A stretch of DNA of 31,235 nucleotides. Origin: Prevotella sp. (GTDB lineage: Bacteria > Bacteroidota > Bacteroidia > Bacteroidales > Bacteroidaceae). The position numbers and the translations under genes are program-made. Where the stretch lies: the NCBI GenBank assembly GCA_003447235.1, contig DLZV01000030.1, positions 1 to 31,235 of the forward strand, read 5' to 3'. Below the pieces are notes generated by a model, which worked only from the letters and a program-made list of their open reading frames with translations, was not told where the DNA came from and ran no database searches. Numbering within the stretch: position 1 is the stretch's first letter; the number at the start of each line of letters is the position of its first letter. Below, piece after piece: positions 17,753 to 25,992 of this stretch.

Positions 17753-18802
17753 TTATTCCACCGTGATCTCGCCCGCGAGGCTCTGCTGCATGAGGCGGCG
17801 TATGTCTGCGGGATCCTTGTAGCGCGCCTGCAGAAACATCAGTTTGGTCAGGGCAGCCTCGACGGTGGAGTCGTAGCCGCTGATCACTCCTGCGTCCTTG
17901 AGATGGAACCCCGCGTCGTAGCGGCTCATCTCGACCTGTCCGCTCACACACTGGCTGATGTTGACCACCGTGATGCCGCGGTCGTAAGCCTCTCGCAGCA
18001 GTCGTGTGAGCCACGGATACTGCGGCGCGTTGCCCGATCCGTAGGTGCGCATGATGATGCTCTTCAGTTCCGGTGCATCCATCATGTGGCGCACGATGTT
18101 CTCCTGTACGCCCGGGAAGAGCGAGAAGACATAGACGTCGCTGTTCATCTCGCGGTGGAAGCGTGTCGGCTTCGTGTAGTCGGGCTGCAGGATGTAGGGA
18201 TCGTGGAAGGAGAAGTTGATGCCCGCGTCGCAGAGGTGGGGATAGTTGAAGGAGTGGAAGGCGTTGAACTCCTCCGCGCTCTGCTTCGTGGCTCGGTTGC
18301 CTCGGATCACATGGCCGTCGAAGTAGATGCAGACCTCGGGTATCTTTGGTCTGCCGTCCGCGCCGTAGGTCGAGGCCAGTTCGAGGCTCGACATGAGGTT
18401 TTCCTTGCCGTCGGTGCGCAGTTGTCCGATGGGCAGCTGCGATCCCGTGAGCACGACCGGCTTCTGCAGGTTTTCGAAGAGGAAGGAGAGGGCCGAGGCC
18501 GTATAGGCCATCGTGTCCGTGCCGTGGAGTATCACGAAGCCGTCATACTGTTCGTAGTGCTTCGCTATCACGTCCACCATGCGCACCCAGTACTCCGGCG
18601 ACATGTCGGAAGAGTCGAGTGGCGGGTCAAACTGCACGGTGTCCACCTTCGCTGGCAGCTGGTCGTATTCGGGTATCTTCTCCAGCAGGTGCGAGAAGTT
18701 GAGCGGCTCCAGCGCCCCCGTCTTCGGGTTTTTGTCCATGCCGATGGTGCCACCGGTATAGACCAGCAGCACCTTTTTGGTTCTCTTTGTTTCAGTCTCC
18801 AT
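17753..18802 (-). CDS. ansA: Type I L-asparaginase
   Basis: A 349-residue cytoplasmic asparaginase that hydrolyses asparagine to aspartate and ammonia. The N-terminal active-site motif LLVYTGGTIGM near residue 12 carries the nucleophilic Thr, and the second motif ILHGTDTMAYTASAL near residue 95 supplies Thr-Asp. No signal peptide is present, in keeping with the cytoplasmic type. It starts 47 nt after the pyruvate kinase gene on the same strand, so the two probably form an operon linking carbon and nitrogen catabolism; that functional link is inferred from order alone. Confidence 0.93.
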   Translation of the reverse strand: METETKRTKKVLLVYTGGTIGMDKNPKTGALEPLNFSHLLEKIPEYDQLPAKVDTVQFDPPLDSSDMSPEYWVRMVDVIAKHYEQYDGFVILHGTDTMAYTASALSFLFENLQKPVVLTGSQLPIGQLRTDGKENLMSSLELASTYGADGRPKIPEVCIYFDGHVIRGNRATKQSAEEFNAFHSFNYPHLCDAGINFSFHDPYILQPDYTKPTRFHREMNSDVYVFSLFPGVQENIVRHMMDAPELKSIIMRTYGSGNAPQYPWLTRLLREAYDRGITVVNISQCVSGQVEMSRYDAGFHLKDAGVISGYDSTVEAALTKLMFLQARYKDPADIRRLMQQSLAGEITVE

Positions 18803-18849
18803 GATGCGTCAGAAGGTATTGTCGTTGATACATTGGTTGTTCTGTATTT

Positions 18850-20292
18850 CTATATTCCCGTGTCGGGCAGATGGAAGCGGTAGTGCTTGTTGAACACCTC
18901 TTTCACCTGGTTGATCTCCAGAAACGTTGTCCCGTTGCCTTTGCCCAGTGATCCCGACAGGTAGGCGATCTTGTCCTCCTCGCCGATGAATCCCTTCTGT
19001 CTCAGCATACGCAGGGCGGCGGTAAACATATACTGCGCCGTGACGTGCTGCTGCTGGTGGATGGCGATGATGCCGTAGCTGAGGTTGAGCCAGCGCTGCA
19101 GTTTCTCCTTGTAGCAGATGGCCAGCACGGGGTTGGGTCCGCGGAAGGAAGCCAGCGTGCGCGCCGTCTCTCCCGTCCCGCTGTCCGTGATGATGCCTTT
19201 GACGCCGAGATACTCCGTGGCCTCGATGGCGCTCTTGGAGAGAAACTCTCGCTGGTTGATGTCTACCAAAGGCACCTTCAGGTAGCCCTCGCGGTGGGCG
19301 TCCTGCTCCGCCTGTTCCGCCACGCGTGCCATGGTCTGCACGGCTTCCAGCGGATATTTGCCGTTGGCCGTCTCGCCGCTGAGCATCAGGGCGTCGGTAT
19401 GCGAGAAGACGGCGTTGGCGATGTCCGTCACTTCGGCGCGGGTGGGGCGCGGGTTGTTGATCATCGTGTGGAGCATTTGTGTCGCCACGATGACGGGCTT
19501 GTGCTTGCGGATGCACTTTTCGATGATGCGGCGCTGTATGCCCGGTATCTGCTCGATGGGCACCTCTATGCCCAGGTCGCCGCGGGCTATCATGATGCCG
19601 TAGGAGGCGTCGATGATCTCGTCGATGTTGTCCACGCCCTCCTGGTTCTCTATCTTCGAGATGATCTTGATATCGGAGTGGTAGGCGTCGAGGATGCGCT
19701 GCACGGCGTGCACGTCCTTGGCCGATCTCACGAAGGAGTGGGCTATGAAGTCGATGTCCTGGTCTATGGCCAGTCGTATCATGCGCTTGTCGCGGTCGGA
19801 GAGAGCCGGCAGGTCGATGTGCTCTCCCGGCACGTTCACGCTCTTGTGCGCGCCCAGCGTGCCGTCGTTGAGCACCCGTGCCGTCAGCGTGTCGCCCTCT
19901 TTGCCGACCACCTTCATGGCCAGCGCTCCGTCGTCGAAGAGCACGTCGTCGCCCACCTTCACGTCGTTGACAAAGCTGGTGCACGAGACGCACACGTGGT
20001 CGTGGGTCGTCTCCGTGTCGGGATGGCCGCTGATGGCCACCTGTTCGTCCGTCTTGTATGCTATGGGCTCTTTGACGCCCGTTGTTCTCACCTCGGGCCC
20101 CTTGGTGTCTATCAGCAGGGCGAGATGTGGCGTGACGGCCCTTGTGTTGCGGATGATCTTGCGGATGCCCTCCGGTGTAGCGTGGGCCGTGTTCATTCTC
20201 ACGACGTTCATGCCGGCGAAGAACAAATGGCGAAGGAAGTCCTGCTCACAGTGCTGGTCGCTGATGGTGCATACTATTTTTGTCTGTTTCAT
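18850..20292 (-). CDS. pyk: Pyruvate kinase
   Basis: A 480-residue glycolytic enzyme converting phosphoenolpyruvate and ADP to pyruvate and ATP. Seen in order: the N-terminal TKIVCTISDQH and NVVRMNTAHA; LLIDTKGPEVRTTG near residue 60; the inserted B domain (about 70-165); the active-site signature IISKIENQEG and MIARGDLGIEVP near residue 235; ATQMLHTM near 260; and the C-terminal allosteric domain. Length is normal. The start ATG at 20292 is preceded by AAGGA, a Shine-Dalgarno-like stretch that is unusual in this window. It is the promoter-proximal gene of the pyk-ansA pair. Confidence 0.96.
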   Translation of the reverse strand: MKQTKIVCTISDQHCEQDFLRHLFFAGMNVVRMNTAHATPEGIRKIIRNTRAVTPHLALLIDTKGPEVRTTGVKEPIAYKTDEQVAISGHPDTETTHDHVCVSCTSFVNDVKVGDDVLFDDGALAMKVVGKEGDTLTARVLNDGTLGAHKSVNVPGEHIDLPALSDRDKRMIRLAIDQDIDFIAHSFVRSAKDVHAVQRILDAYHSDIKIISKIENQEGVDNIDEIIDASYGIMIARGDLGIEVPIEQIPGIQRRIIEKCIRKHKPVIVATQMLHTMINNPRPTRAEVTDIANAVFSHTDALMLSGETANGKYPLEAVQTMARVAEQAEQDAHREGYLKVPLVDINQREFLSKSAIEATEYLGVKGIITDSGTGETARTLASFRGPNPVLAICYKEKLQRWLNLSYGIIAIHQQQHVTAQYMFTAALRMLRQKGFIGEEDKIAYLSGSLGKGNGTTFLEINQVKEVFNKHYRFHLPDTGI

Positions 20293-20316
20293 GCTCTATC
20301 CTTTTTTATGTTACTG

Positions 20317-20324
20317 CAAAGGTA
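20317..20324 (-). promoter_or_regulatory. -7 element of pyk-ansA
   Basis: TACCTTTG on the minus strand, 24 nt before the pyk ATG. No convincing -33 TTTG at the expected distance. Confidence 0.5.
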
Positions 20325-20407
20325 CAAAAAAAATGTGTAATAGCCGCCCTTTTTCCTTTGTTTTTACCGATTAATTCAAGGTCGTCCAACGAATACGTCA
20401 GGCAGAC

Positions 20408-20587
20408 TTAATCCTTGGATATCTTGGCAAGAACATCTGATGCCAAAGCGCGTTTTATGTTGCCATGACCATCAGAATAGACTATCGTCTCGTTGCGAGA
20501 AGCCTTGTCTTGAAGCATTTCCTGTTCGGCTAGAGCAAGGCCTTCGTCCAATCTTTTGATGTATTCTTCAACCTCTTTATCTGACAT
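20408..20587 (-). CDS. Small antitoxin-like protein (59 aa)
   Basis: A 59-residue acidic protein starting MSDKEVEEYIKRLDEGLALAEQ: a helical N-terminus followed by a short segment with IVYSDGHG. Proteins of this look are often found directly downstream of zeta-toxin-like genes in Bacteroidetes (from memory, not checked). Its ATG at 20587 overlaps the end of the upstream toxin-like fragment, as in co-translated pairs. The ATG is preferred to an upstream TTG at 20614. If the toxin is dead, this is an orphan partner. Role as an antitoxin is inferred. Confidence 0.6.
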   Translation of the reverse strand: MSDKEVEEYIKRLDEGLALAEQEMLQDKASRNETIVYSDGHGNIKRALASDVLAKISKD

Positions 20588-20759
20588 AGTTCTTGATTTT
20601 TTTAAATATATCAATATTATTGACGACTAATTTGATGTTTCTGCCGCCGAAAGCAATTCTCTCACGCTTGTATTCGCTATTATCATAGATTGCCCATACA
20701 TCTACTTCCTTCGTGAACAAGTTAAAGAGATTATAAAGTTCTTTGCTGTATCTTCGTAT
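20577..20759 (-). pseudogene. Headless zeta-toxin-like C-terminal fragment
   Basis: A 60-codon open frame with no ATG that begins immediately after, and in the same frame as, the umuC stop codon TAG (20762-20760). It reads IRRYSKELYNLFNLF, then VDVWAIYDNSEYKRERIAFG, then a NNIDIFKKI-like end. This resembles the C-terminal part of zeta-type toxins (RRY...NLFNLY and YDNS features); the N-terminal P-loop and catalytic part are absent. It overlaps the 59-residue ORF by 11 bases. Most likely a remnant left when the umuDC segment was joined into a toxin gene. A short protein from the TTG at codon 14 cannot be excluded. Confidence 0.6.
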
Positions 20760-22070
20760 CTACTCTTTGTCTCCCGCCTTGAGTTTGATGATGTCACACC
20801 ACCTTGTGGTGGGATTGGGGCTCTTGTATTCGTGCTTGATGGCGTCGGCGAAGACGCCTGCTTTTCCCTCTCCCCCCTGGCGGGTGTACTGCTGCGCCCC
20901 CAGCACGATCGTCTCCGATCCGTAGGTTCGGTTGATGCGGTCGAGGGCCTCGTCCAGGGCCCTTGCCTTGCCGTATTGGTCTGCCGTCACGTCGAAGAGG
21001 TCCTGCTGCACTGGGCTCTCGGGCGAGACGCCCATGACGATCACGCCTGCCTTTTTGTATTGGTAGCCCGGCTGGAAGATCCTTTTCAGCACGCCTTTGG
21101 CCGTCTGCACCAGCGTGGCGGTGGAGTGGGTGGGCGTGAGGATCCTCGTCTCCTCGAAGTTCCAATACTGGCCGAGGTCTTCCCTGAAGGAATTGGTATG
21201 GAGAAACACCCCCACCACCGAGGCCACGCTGTGCTGCGCCCTCAGTTTCTCCGCACACCGTGCCGCATAGTTGGCCACGTGTGTGCTCAGCGTGTCGAGG
21301 TCCGCCACCATCCCGTCGAAGCTCCTGCTCGTGCAGATGCTCTTCTTCTTCGCATACTCCTCGTTCGGCACGCAGTCCTTGCCGTTGAGCTCCGCCCATG
21401 TGCGGTAGATCACGATGTTGTTGAAATGGGCCCTCACGAAGTCGCCGTGCAGCCTGGCGAAGTCGAGGGCCGTCCTCACCCCATAGGCCGCCAGTTTGGC
21501 CGCGTAGCGCCTGCCCACGCCCCACACCTCCTCCACCGGGTAGAGGCCCAGCGCCTTCTCGCGCTTCTCCTCGCCGTCTATCAGGCAGCAGTGGTGATAG
21601 CCTGGGTATTTCTTTGCAAAGTGGCTTGCCACCTTCGCCAGCGTCTTGTTGGGTCCTACGCCCACGCTCACCGGCATTCCCACCCAGCGTCTGATCTTCC
21701 TGTGCAGCTGCTCGCCCCAGGCCTTCAGGTCCACTCCCTTCAGGTCTTGGAAATAGACGAAGCACTCGTCGATGGAGTAGCGGAAGTAGGCCGGAGCCTC
21801 CTGCTTGATGATGGAGACCACGCGGGCCGTCATCTCGCCATAGAGCTCATAGTTGGAGGAGAAGACCGCTATCTGGTCCTTCGGAAACTGCTGCTTGAGT
21901 TGGAAAAGGGGTGTTCCCGCCTTCACTCCCAGCGCCTTGGCCTCGTTGCTCCTGGCCACCACGCAGCCGTCGTTGTTGGACAATACGACCACGGGTTTTC
22001 CCTCCAGGTCTGGACGGAAAACCCGCTCACACGAGACGTAGCAGTTGTCGCAGTCGATGATGCCGTACAT
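20760..22070 (-). CDS. umuC: Y-family DNA polymerase V catalytic subunit UmuC
   Basis: A 436-residue error-prone polymerase. It starts MYGIIDCDNCYVSCERVF, with the metal-binding Asp and the CDNCYVSCER box; the second catalytic motif YFRYSIDECFVYF lies near residue 95, and the helix-hairpin-helix VEEVWGVGRRYAAKL near 180. The little-finger domain extends to the end, where SPNPTTRW resembles the usual UmuC terminus, so it is complete. It acts with UmuD' in translesion synthesis after DNA damage. The start at 22070 is chosen by homology; the frame stays open upstream for 51 further Lys-rich codons that overlap umuD. It follows umuD on the same strand, 107 nt downstream. Confidence 0.93.
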   Translation of the reverse strand: MYGIIDCDNCYVSCERVFRPDLEGKPVVVLSNNDGCVVARSNEAKALGVKAGTPLFQLKQQFPKDQIAVFSSNYELYGEMTARVVSIIKQEAPAYFRYSIDECFVYFQDLKGVDLKAWGEQLHRKIRRWVGMPVSVGVGPNKTLAKVASHFAKKYPGYHHCCLIDGEEKREKALGLYPVEEVWGVGRRYAAKLAAYGVRTALDFARLHGDFVRAHFNNIVIYRTWAELNGKDCVPNEEYAKKKSICTSRSFDGMVADLDTLSTHVANYAARCAEKLRAQHSVASVVGVFLHTNSFREDLGQYWNFEETRILTPTHSTATLVQTAKGVLKRIFQPGYQYKKAGVIVMGVSPESPVQQDLFDVTADQYGKARALDEALDRINRTYGSETIVLGAQQYTRQGGEGKAGVFADAIKHEYKSPNPTTRWCDIIKLKAGDKE

Positions 22071-22177
22071 GTCGTCGATTCTTTTTCTCTCCTTTTTTCT
22101 CCTCTTTTTCTCGCTGGGCTTCTTTTTCCCTTGTTGGGCTTTCTCTTTCCCCCGGGGCTTCTCTTTCCCCCACGGGC
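22071..22177 (-). other. Purine-rich umuD-umuC spacer with three imperfect repeats
   Basis: The spacer contains GGGCTTCTTTTTCCC, GGGCTTTCTCTTTCCC and GGGGCTTCTCTTTCCC in succession (as read on the plus strand), so the transcript is strongly purine-rich. It stays open in the umuC frame and would encode a Gly/Lys/Glu-rich basic tail. No promoter element was found. Confidence 0.55.
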
Positions 22178-22615
22178 CTACGCCTTTTCGAAGGTCCTGA
22201 TCAGGTGGACCACCACGCCCCACACCTCAAAGTGGTCCTCCTCTCTGATCTTGAAGACGGGGTAGGCGTTGTTGGCTGGGCGCAGTTCGATATATCCCTC
22301 GCGCCTGTGGGTGAGGTCGAGATATTTCATCGTAAACTCCCCGTTCCAGAAGGCGACGACGATCGATCCATTGTGTGGCTCCACGGCCCGGTCTATGATC
22401 ACGCGGTCGCCGTCGAAGATGCCCGCGTCCTTCATCGAGTCGCCCTCCACGTCGCCATAGAACGACGCCTCGGGGTGGCGGATGTAGTCCTTGTTGAAGT
22501 CCAGCGTGTCGTGGCGATAGTCGTCCGCCGGCGACGGAAATCCCGCCATGACGGCCGCGTGCTCCAGTTCGAGCTGCGTGTCGAACAATCCCTTTCTGAT
22601 CTTGATGTTGCTCAT
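22178..22615 (-). CDS. umuD: LexA-like autoproteolytic subunit UmuD
   Basis: A 145-residue S24-family protein, the partner of UmuC. It has the cleavage neighbourhood VMAGFPSPADDY near residue 25 (predicted self-cut at Ala-Gly), the catalytic Ser in GDSMKDAGIFDGD near residue 60 and the catalytic Lys in GEFTMKYL near residue 95. RecA-stimulated self-cleavage would give the active UmuD'. The start MSNIKIRKG at 22615 matches the family length; the open frame upstream of it runs antisense-free into the GH109 3' region and is not coding. A strong hairpin separates it from the preceding gene, and its promoter was not found. Confidence 0.92.
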   Translation of the reverse strand: MSNIKIRKGLFDTQLELEHAAVMAGFPSPADDYRHDTLDFNKDYIRHPEASFYGDVEGDSMKDAGIFDGDRVIIDRAVEPHNGSIVVAFWNGEFTMKYLDLTHRREGYIELRPANNAYPVFKIREEDHFEVWGVVVHLIRTFEKA

Positions 22616-22629
22616 GCTTTCTGTGTTGT

Positions 22630-22652
22630 GGCGGGCGCGCTGGGCGCCCGCC
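22630..22652 (-). terminator. GC-rich hairpin between the GH109 gene and umuD
   Basis: GGCGGGCGC (22630-22638) pairs perfectly with GCGCCCGCC (22644-22652) around a 5-nt loop, 9 bp of pure GC. It starts 8 nt after the GH109 stop on the minus strand and lacks a U-tract, so it may be a partial terminator or mRNA 3' stabiliser just before umuD. Confidence 0.55.
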
Positions 22653-22659
22653 CTTCGTT

Positions 22660-24315
22660 CTATTCCACAGCCTTGGCAGCCATGGCCTTGGCCTTCGCCG
22701 TGGCCTTGTCGAGCGCTGCCTGCGCCTTTCTTCGGGCTGTCTCGCTCTTGGCCTGCGCCACCTTGTCGTAGAGCTCCCAGAGCCTCAGTTTGGCCGTGGC
22801 CTCCTTGTAGGCCTTGGTGAAGGCGTTGGCCGTGGCCTCCGTGGCCGCTTCCTCCTCGGGCGAGGCGTAGGCGTGTCTGTAGCCCTTCTGTCGGTCCCAC
22901 AGGCCGCGCGTGAAGTCGGGCACCGCCACCGGTGCGCAGTCGTTGTCCAGCGACAGGGCGCTGAGCTCCGCTATCGAGCACCACTCCGCCAGGTCGTACA
23001 CGTCCATGTCGAGCGGCAGTCCGTTCTGCAGACAATAGACCAGGCGCGCCGTCATGACAAAGTCCATGCCGCCGTGGCCTCCCACCTCCTTGGCCAGTTT
23101 GCCAAACTTCTTCAGGATCGGGTGGTCATACTTCTCCTCCAGCGCCTTGCGCTCCGCCTCGGGCATGAAACTGTGTGTGCTGAGGTTGTCCACCTTCGGC
23201 TGCACGCCGCTTGCCGAGAGCTGCTTGCTGTCCAGGGCGTATCCCTCGATGGGATACTTGTTGGCAAAGCCCCGCGTGCCCGTGAGCTGGTAGAGACGGT
23301 TGTAGGGCTGCGGGTTCATCACGTCGTGCTGCAGCTCTATCACCTTTTGGTTCTCCGTGCGTATGAGCGTCGTGGTGTGGTCTCCGTTGCGGAAGTTGTC
23401 ACAGGGCTTGCCCGTCTTGGCCTCGACGAGTTCCTTGCCGTGCACGCTCTTCGTGTCCATGGAGACGAGCGTCACCATGCGGTCTCCGCGGTGTATGTCG
23501 AGGGCCTGCGCCACTGGTCCGAGTCCGTGCGTGGCATAGAGGTCGCCACGGTTGTCGCGGTTGTATTTCAGTCGCCATCCCAGTTGGTCGGGATCCGATC
23601 CGTCGGGGTTCTTCCAGTAGTAGTCCCAGAAGTCGTCGAGGTTGTGGATGTATGCGCCCTGTGCGCGCAGTATCTCTCCGAATACGCCGTGCTGCGCCAT
23701 GTTGAGTGTGCGCATTTCAAACCAGTCGTAGCAGCAGTTTTCCAGGATCATGCAGTTGAGCTGCTTCTGCTCGGCGAGGTTCACCAGTTGCCAGCACTCC
23801 TCCAGGTTCATGGCCGATGGCACCTCGTCGGCCACGTTCTTGCCGTGCTCCAGCGCACATCGTGCCACGACGGCGTGATGCTCCCAGTCTGTGGCGATAT
23901 AGACGAGGTCAATGTCGTCGCGGCTGCAGAGCGCCTCGTAGCCCTTGGCGCCCGAATAGATGGCTGCGGGCGCCAGTCCGTGCTTGCGCAGGGTCTCGTT
24001 GAGCTTGGCTGCGCGCGGCTCCTCAAAGTCGCAGAGCGCCACGATCTCCACGCCGGGGAGCAGGGCGAAGTCGGCCACGGCGTCGGGACCGCGCATTCCC
24101 AGTCCCACAAAACCGACGCGCACCGTCTTCATCTTCGGCAGCGTCAGCCCGATCACGTCCTTCTGTCCTGCGGGGCGCTCGGGGCTGTCTATCATGATTT
24201 TTCCTTTGTTCCAGTGCCATTGCGTGGAGGGCGAATGCGACTGGGCGCTTGCCGGCAGGGTCCCTGCAGAGAGGATGGCGGCAAGACACATGCCGAGTAA
24301 TGCTGATTTCTTCAT
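22660..24315 (-). CDS. Exported Gfo/Idh/MocA oxidoreductase-fold glycosidase, GH109 type
   Basis: A 551-residue protein with a signal peptide (MKKSALLGMCLAAILSAG... up to ASAQ, about 24 residues). A Rossmann NAD-binding domain follows (VGFVGLGMRGPDAVADF near residue 65). Family features match GH109 alpha-N-acetylgalactosaminidases, which use NAD+ in a redox-elimination mechanism: EVPSAMNLEECW, MILENCCYDWFEMRTLNM, RGDLYATHGLGPVAQ, KYDHP, GHGGMDF and DVYDLAEWCSI. The likely role is periplasmic removal of GalNAc from host or dietary glycans. The last 65 or so residues form an Ala/Lys/Glu-rich helical tail not expected in the core family. The substrate cannot be read from sequence. Expressed from its own promoter. 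Confidence 0.88.
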   Translation of the reverse strand: MKKSALLGMCLAAILSAGTLPASAQSHSPSTQWHWNKGKIMIDSPERPAGQKDVIGLTLPKMKTVRVGFVGLGMRGPDAVADFALLPGVEIVALCDFEEPRAAKLNETLRKHGLAPAAIYSGAKGYEALCSRDDIDLVYIATDWEHHAVVARCALEHGKNVADEVPSAMNLEECWQLVNLAEQKQLNCMILENCCYDWFEMRTLNMAQHGVFGEILRAQGAYIHNLDDFWDYYWKNPDGSDPDQLGWRLKYNRDNRGDLYATHGLGPVAQALDIHRGDRMVTLVSMDTKSVHGKELVEAKTGKPCDNFRNGDHTTTLIRTENQKVIELQHDVMNPQPYNRLYQLTGTRGFANKYPIEGYALDSKQLSASGVQPKVDNLSTHSFMPEAERKALEEKYDHPILKKFGKLAKEVGGHGGMDFVMTARLVYCLQNGLPLDMDVYDLAEWCSIAELSALSLDNDCAPVAVPDFTRGLWDRQKGYRHAYASPEEEAATEATANAFTKAYKEATAKLRLWELYDKVAQAKSETARRKAQAALDKATAKAKAMAAKAVE

Positions 24316-24346
24316 AGCCTCTTGTCTGTTTTGGTAAATGATGGTA

Positions 24347-24354
24347 CAAAAGTA
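24347..24354 (-). promoter_or_regulatory. -7 element of the GH109 gene
   Basis: TACTTTTG on the minus strand, 31 nt before the ATG at 24315. The AT-rich segment between here and the tRNA promoter (to about 24540) shows no gene. Confidence 0.5.
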
Positions 24355-24543
24355 CTCATTTTTTTTGGTTCCTCGGCGAGGATACGCTGATATTCTCTTT
24401 TTTACTTTGGTATACTCCTTATTATATATAGGTGTTGTCTTGATTTTGCATTCTGTTTGTCGCAAAAATGCTGGGGGCTTGCGACCGTAGCAAGTATGAA
24501 TGTGTTAAATAATTGTTAAATATTTCATTATTTCGTTCCGTAA

Positions 24544-24575
24544 TTTGGTGGTTTCGACCAAAAGCCGTACCTTTG
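24544..24575 (+). promoter_or_regulatory. Promoter of tRNA-fMet
   Basis: TTTG at 24544-24547 and TACCTTTG at 24568-24575 are 20 nt apart, a good consensus match about 50 nt before the tRNA. Confidence 0.65.
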
Positions 24576-24626
24576 CACCAGCAATTGAGATTTGGATCAC
24601 ATCGATTCGATTGCTTATGGTTACAT

Positions 24627-24699
24627 CGCGGAGTGGAGCAGTTGGTAGCTCGCCAGGCTCATAACCTGGAGGTCGCATGTTCGAGTCCTGCCTCCGCAA
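24627..24699 (+). tRNA. Initiator tRNA-fMet (CAT anticodon)
   Basis: The full cloverleaf folds: acceptor CGCGGAG/CTCCGCA, D-stem GAGC/GCTC, anticodon stem CCAGG/CCTGG around CTCATAA, and T-loop TTCGAGT. The first base pair is a C1-A72 mismatch, the hallmark of bacterial initiator tRNA. The anticodon stem has A29-U41 then two G-C pairs instead of the usual three G-C pairs. The T-stem GCATG/CCTGC has one T-C mismatch. CCA is not encoded. The accessory island begins just downstream. Confidence 0.93.
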
Positions 24700-24710
24700 C
24701 TAAAAGTAAG

Positions 24711-24744
24711 TAAACGCCTTGATTTTCAAGGCGTTTATTTTTTT
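24711..24744 (+). terminator. Rho-independent terminator of tRNA-fMet
   Basis: TAAACGCCTTG pairs with CAAGGCGTTTA around a 5-nt loop, followed by seven T. A textbook terminator 12 nt after the tRNA. Confidence 0.9.
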
Positions 24745-24814
24745 AGCTAGTCGTTGCTCGGACAAGAATGGAACGGCAAGTTGTGTCGGAAGAAATACAT
24801 GCGTGCTGGTTTTG

Positions 24815-25969
24815 TCAATATTTCAGCAGGGGTGGTACGTTGCAGTATTCCCGTTTGAACCACAATTCGAAGACGGGGTCAACCATCTTGAAACCATCGC
24901 CCGACTTCTCGATGAAGTCTCTTTCTACAAGAGTCTTTTTGTTTTTGGTGATGGTGCGTGGTGCGCCAAGCCCGTATTTTGCTACTACCGTCTGGGCATT
25001 GAAATGAGTCTCTCCCATGCAGACGGCACGCAAAAATGCTATCTGGGAGGCTGGCATGCTGTCTATATCGGTGATGAACATATCGGCATTGGTGTCCAAG
25101 AGCTTGGTGAGTTGTGACTGGTAGATTTCTTCTGTGACTTTTGTTGCCGTGCGAGTCCAAATAAGAAAGCAGAATTGCTGCATGTACCAGGAGTGGCATT
25201 GCACGGTGTTGCAGATTTTTTCTATTATGTCGTCGCTGATAGACTTACCGTAATTGTAGAAGCTGTCGTGGATAAAGGGCTTCCAGTATTCTTTGGCAAT
25301 CTTCTTCAATGTCATCATTTGTCCAAAACGATAGAATGGATTTTTCGAGTTGCCGAATATGTCCATCATCATGTGGCGTTTGCTTCCATAGAGACAGTAC
25401 GTCGTGCTGTGTTGTCCCTGCCAGACCGAACGCATGGTTCCCTCCAGTCGCTTCCAGTCGGGCAGGTTTGCCAATTGCTGGAACTCGTCAATGCAGACAA
25501 TGACATGGATGCCTTTTGCCTTGGCTATTTTTTCAGGAAGATTGAGTATCTCCTCGGCGCTTTCCTTCAAAGGCTTGAAACTTAGGTTTACTTCTACGGC
25601 GTTCACTGGGTCGCTGCTGATAGTAAGACTTGGTGATATGGTCTGGATGAATTTCACGATGTCGGCCCATCTTTTCTCCATTGTGGAAGAGACACCCTGG
25701 AGGACAGCGCTTGCAAACTTGTTGTAGAATTCTTCCTCTGAGAAAATCTTGAAGGCATCCAAGTAGCAGACTCTCACGTCTTTCTGTTCTTGTTTCAGCT
25801 CTTCCATGGCAGCTTTGACAAGGGAGGATTTCCCCCATCGTCTTGGAGAAATCAGCATCACATTGATGCCTCCTCCAAGGAAAGTCTTGAGGTATCTTCT
25901 GTCTTCGATCCTATCAATGAAATACTCGTTTTCGGCGATAGAACCATATTCGAATGGTATCTTGTTCAT
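24815..25969 (-). CDS. Archaeal-type orphan ATPase (ATPase_2-like)
   Basis: A 384-residue ATP-binding protein. The N-terminus IPFEYGSIAENEYFIDR is typical of this family. It has a Walker A-like loop SPRRWGKSSLVKA near residue 45, a Walker B CIDEFQQLANLPDWKR near residue 160, and a C-terminal helical, winged-helix-like part (ASQIAFLRAVCMGE near 310). Close relatives are widespread in Bacteroidetes and Archaea as single genes; their function is unknown. It is AT-richer than the core genes and lies just after the tRNA, which fits horizontal acquisition. A palindromic operator overlaps the promoter. Different in sequence from the two ATPases at the left of the window but alike in organisation. 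Confidence 0.85.
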   Translation of the reverse strand: MNKIPFEYGSIAENEYFIDRIEDRRYLKTFLGGGINVMLISPRRWGKSSLVKAAMEELKQEQKDVRVCYLDAFKIFSEEEFYNKFASAVLQGVSSTMEKRWADIVKFIQTISPSLTISSDPVNAVEVNLSFKPLKESAEEILNLPEKIAKAKGIHVIVCIDEFQQLANLPDWKRLEGTMRSVWQGQHSTTYCLYGSKRHMMMDIFGNSKNPFYRFGQMMTLKKIAKEYWKPFIHDSFYNYGKSISDDIIEKICNTVQCHSWYMQQFCFLIWTRTATKVTEEIYQSQLTKLLDTNADMFITDIDSMPASQIAFLRAVCMGETHFNAQTVVAKYGLGAPRTITKNKKTLVERDFIEKSGDGFKMVDPVFELWFKREYCNVPPLLKY

Positions 25970-25992
25970 AATGCTTTATGTTTGGCTCTCTG

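Noticed and set aside
24505..24699. Minus-strand 64-residue ORF over the tRNA
   Set aside because: It is antisense to the tRNA gene; such frames are frequent false calls.
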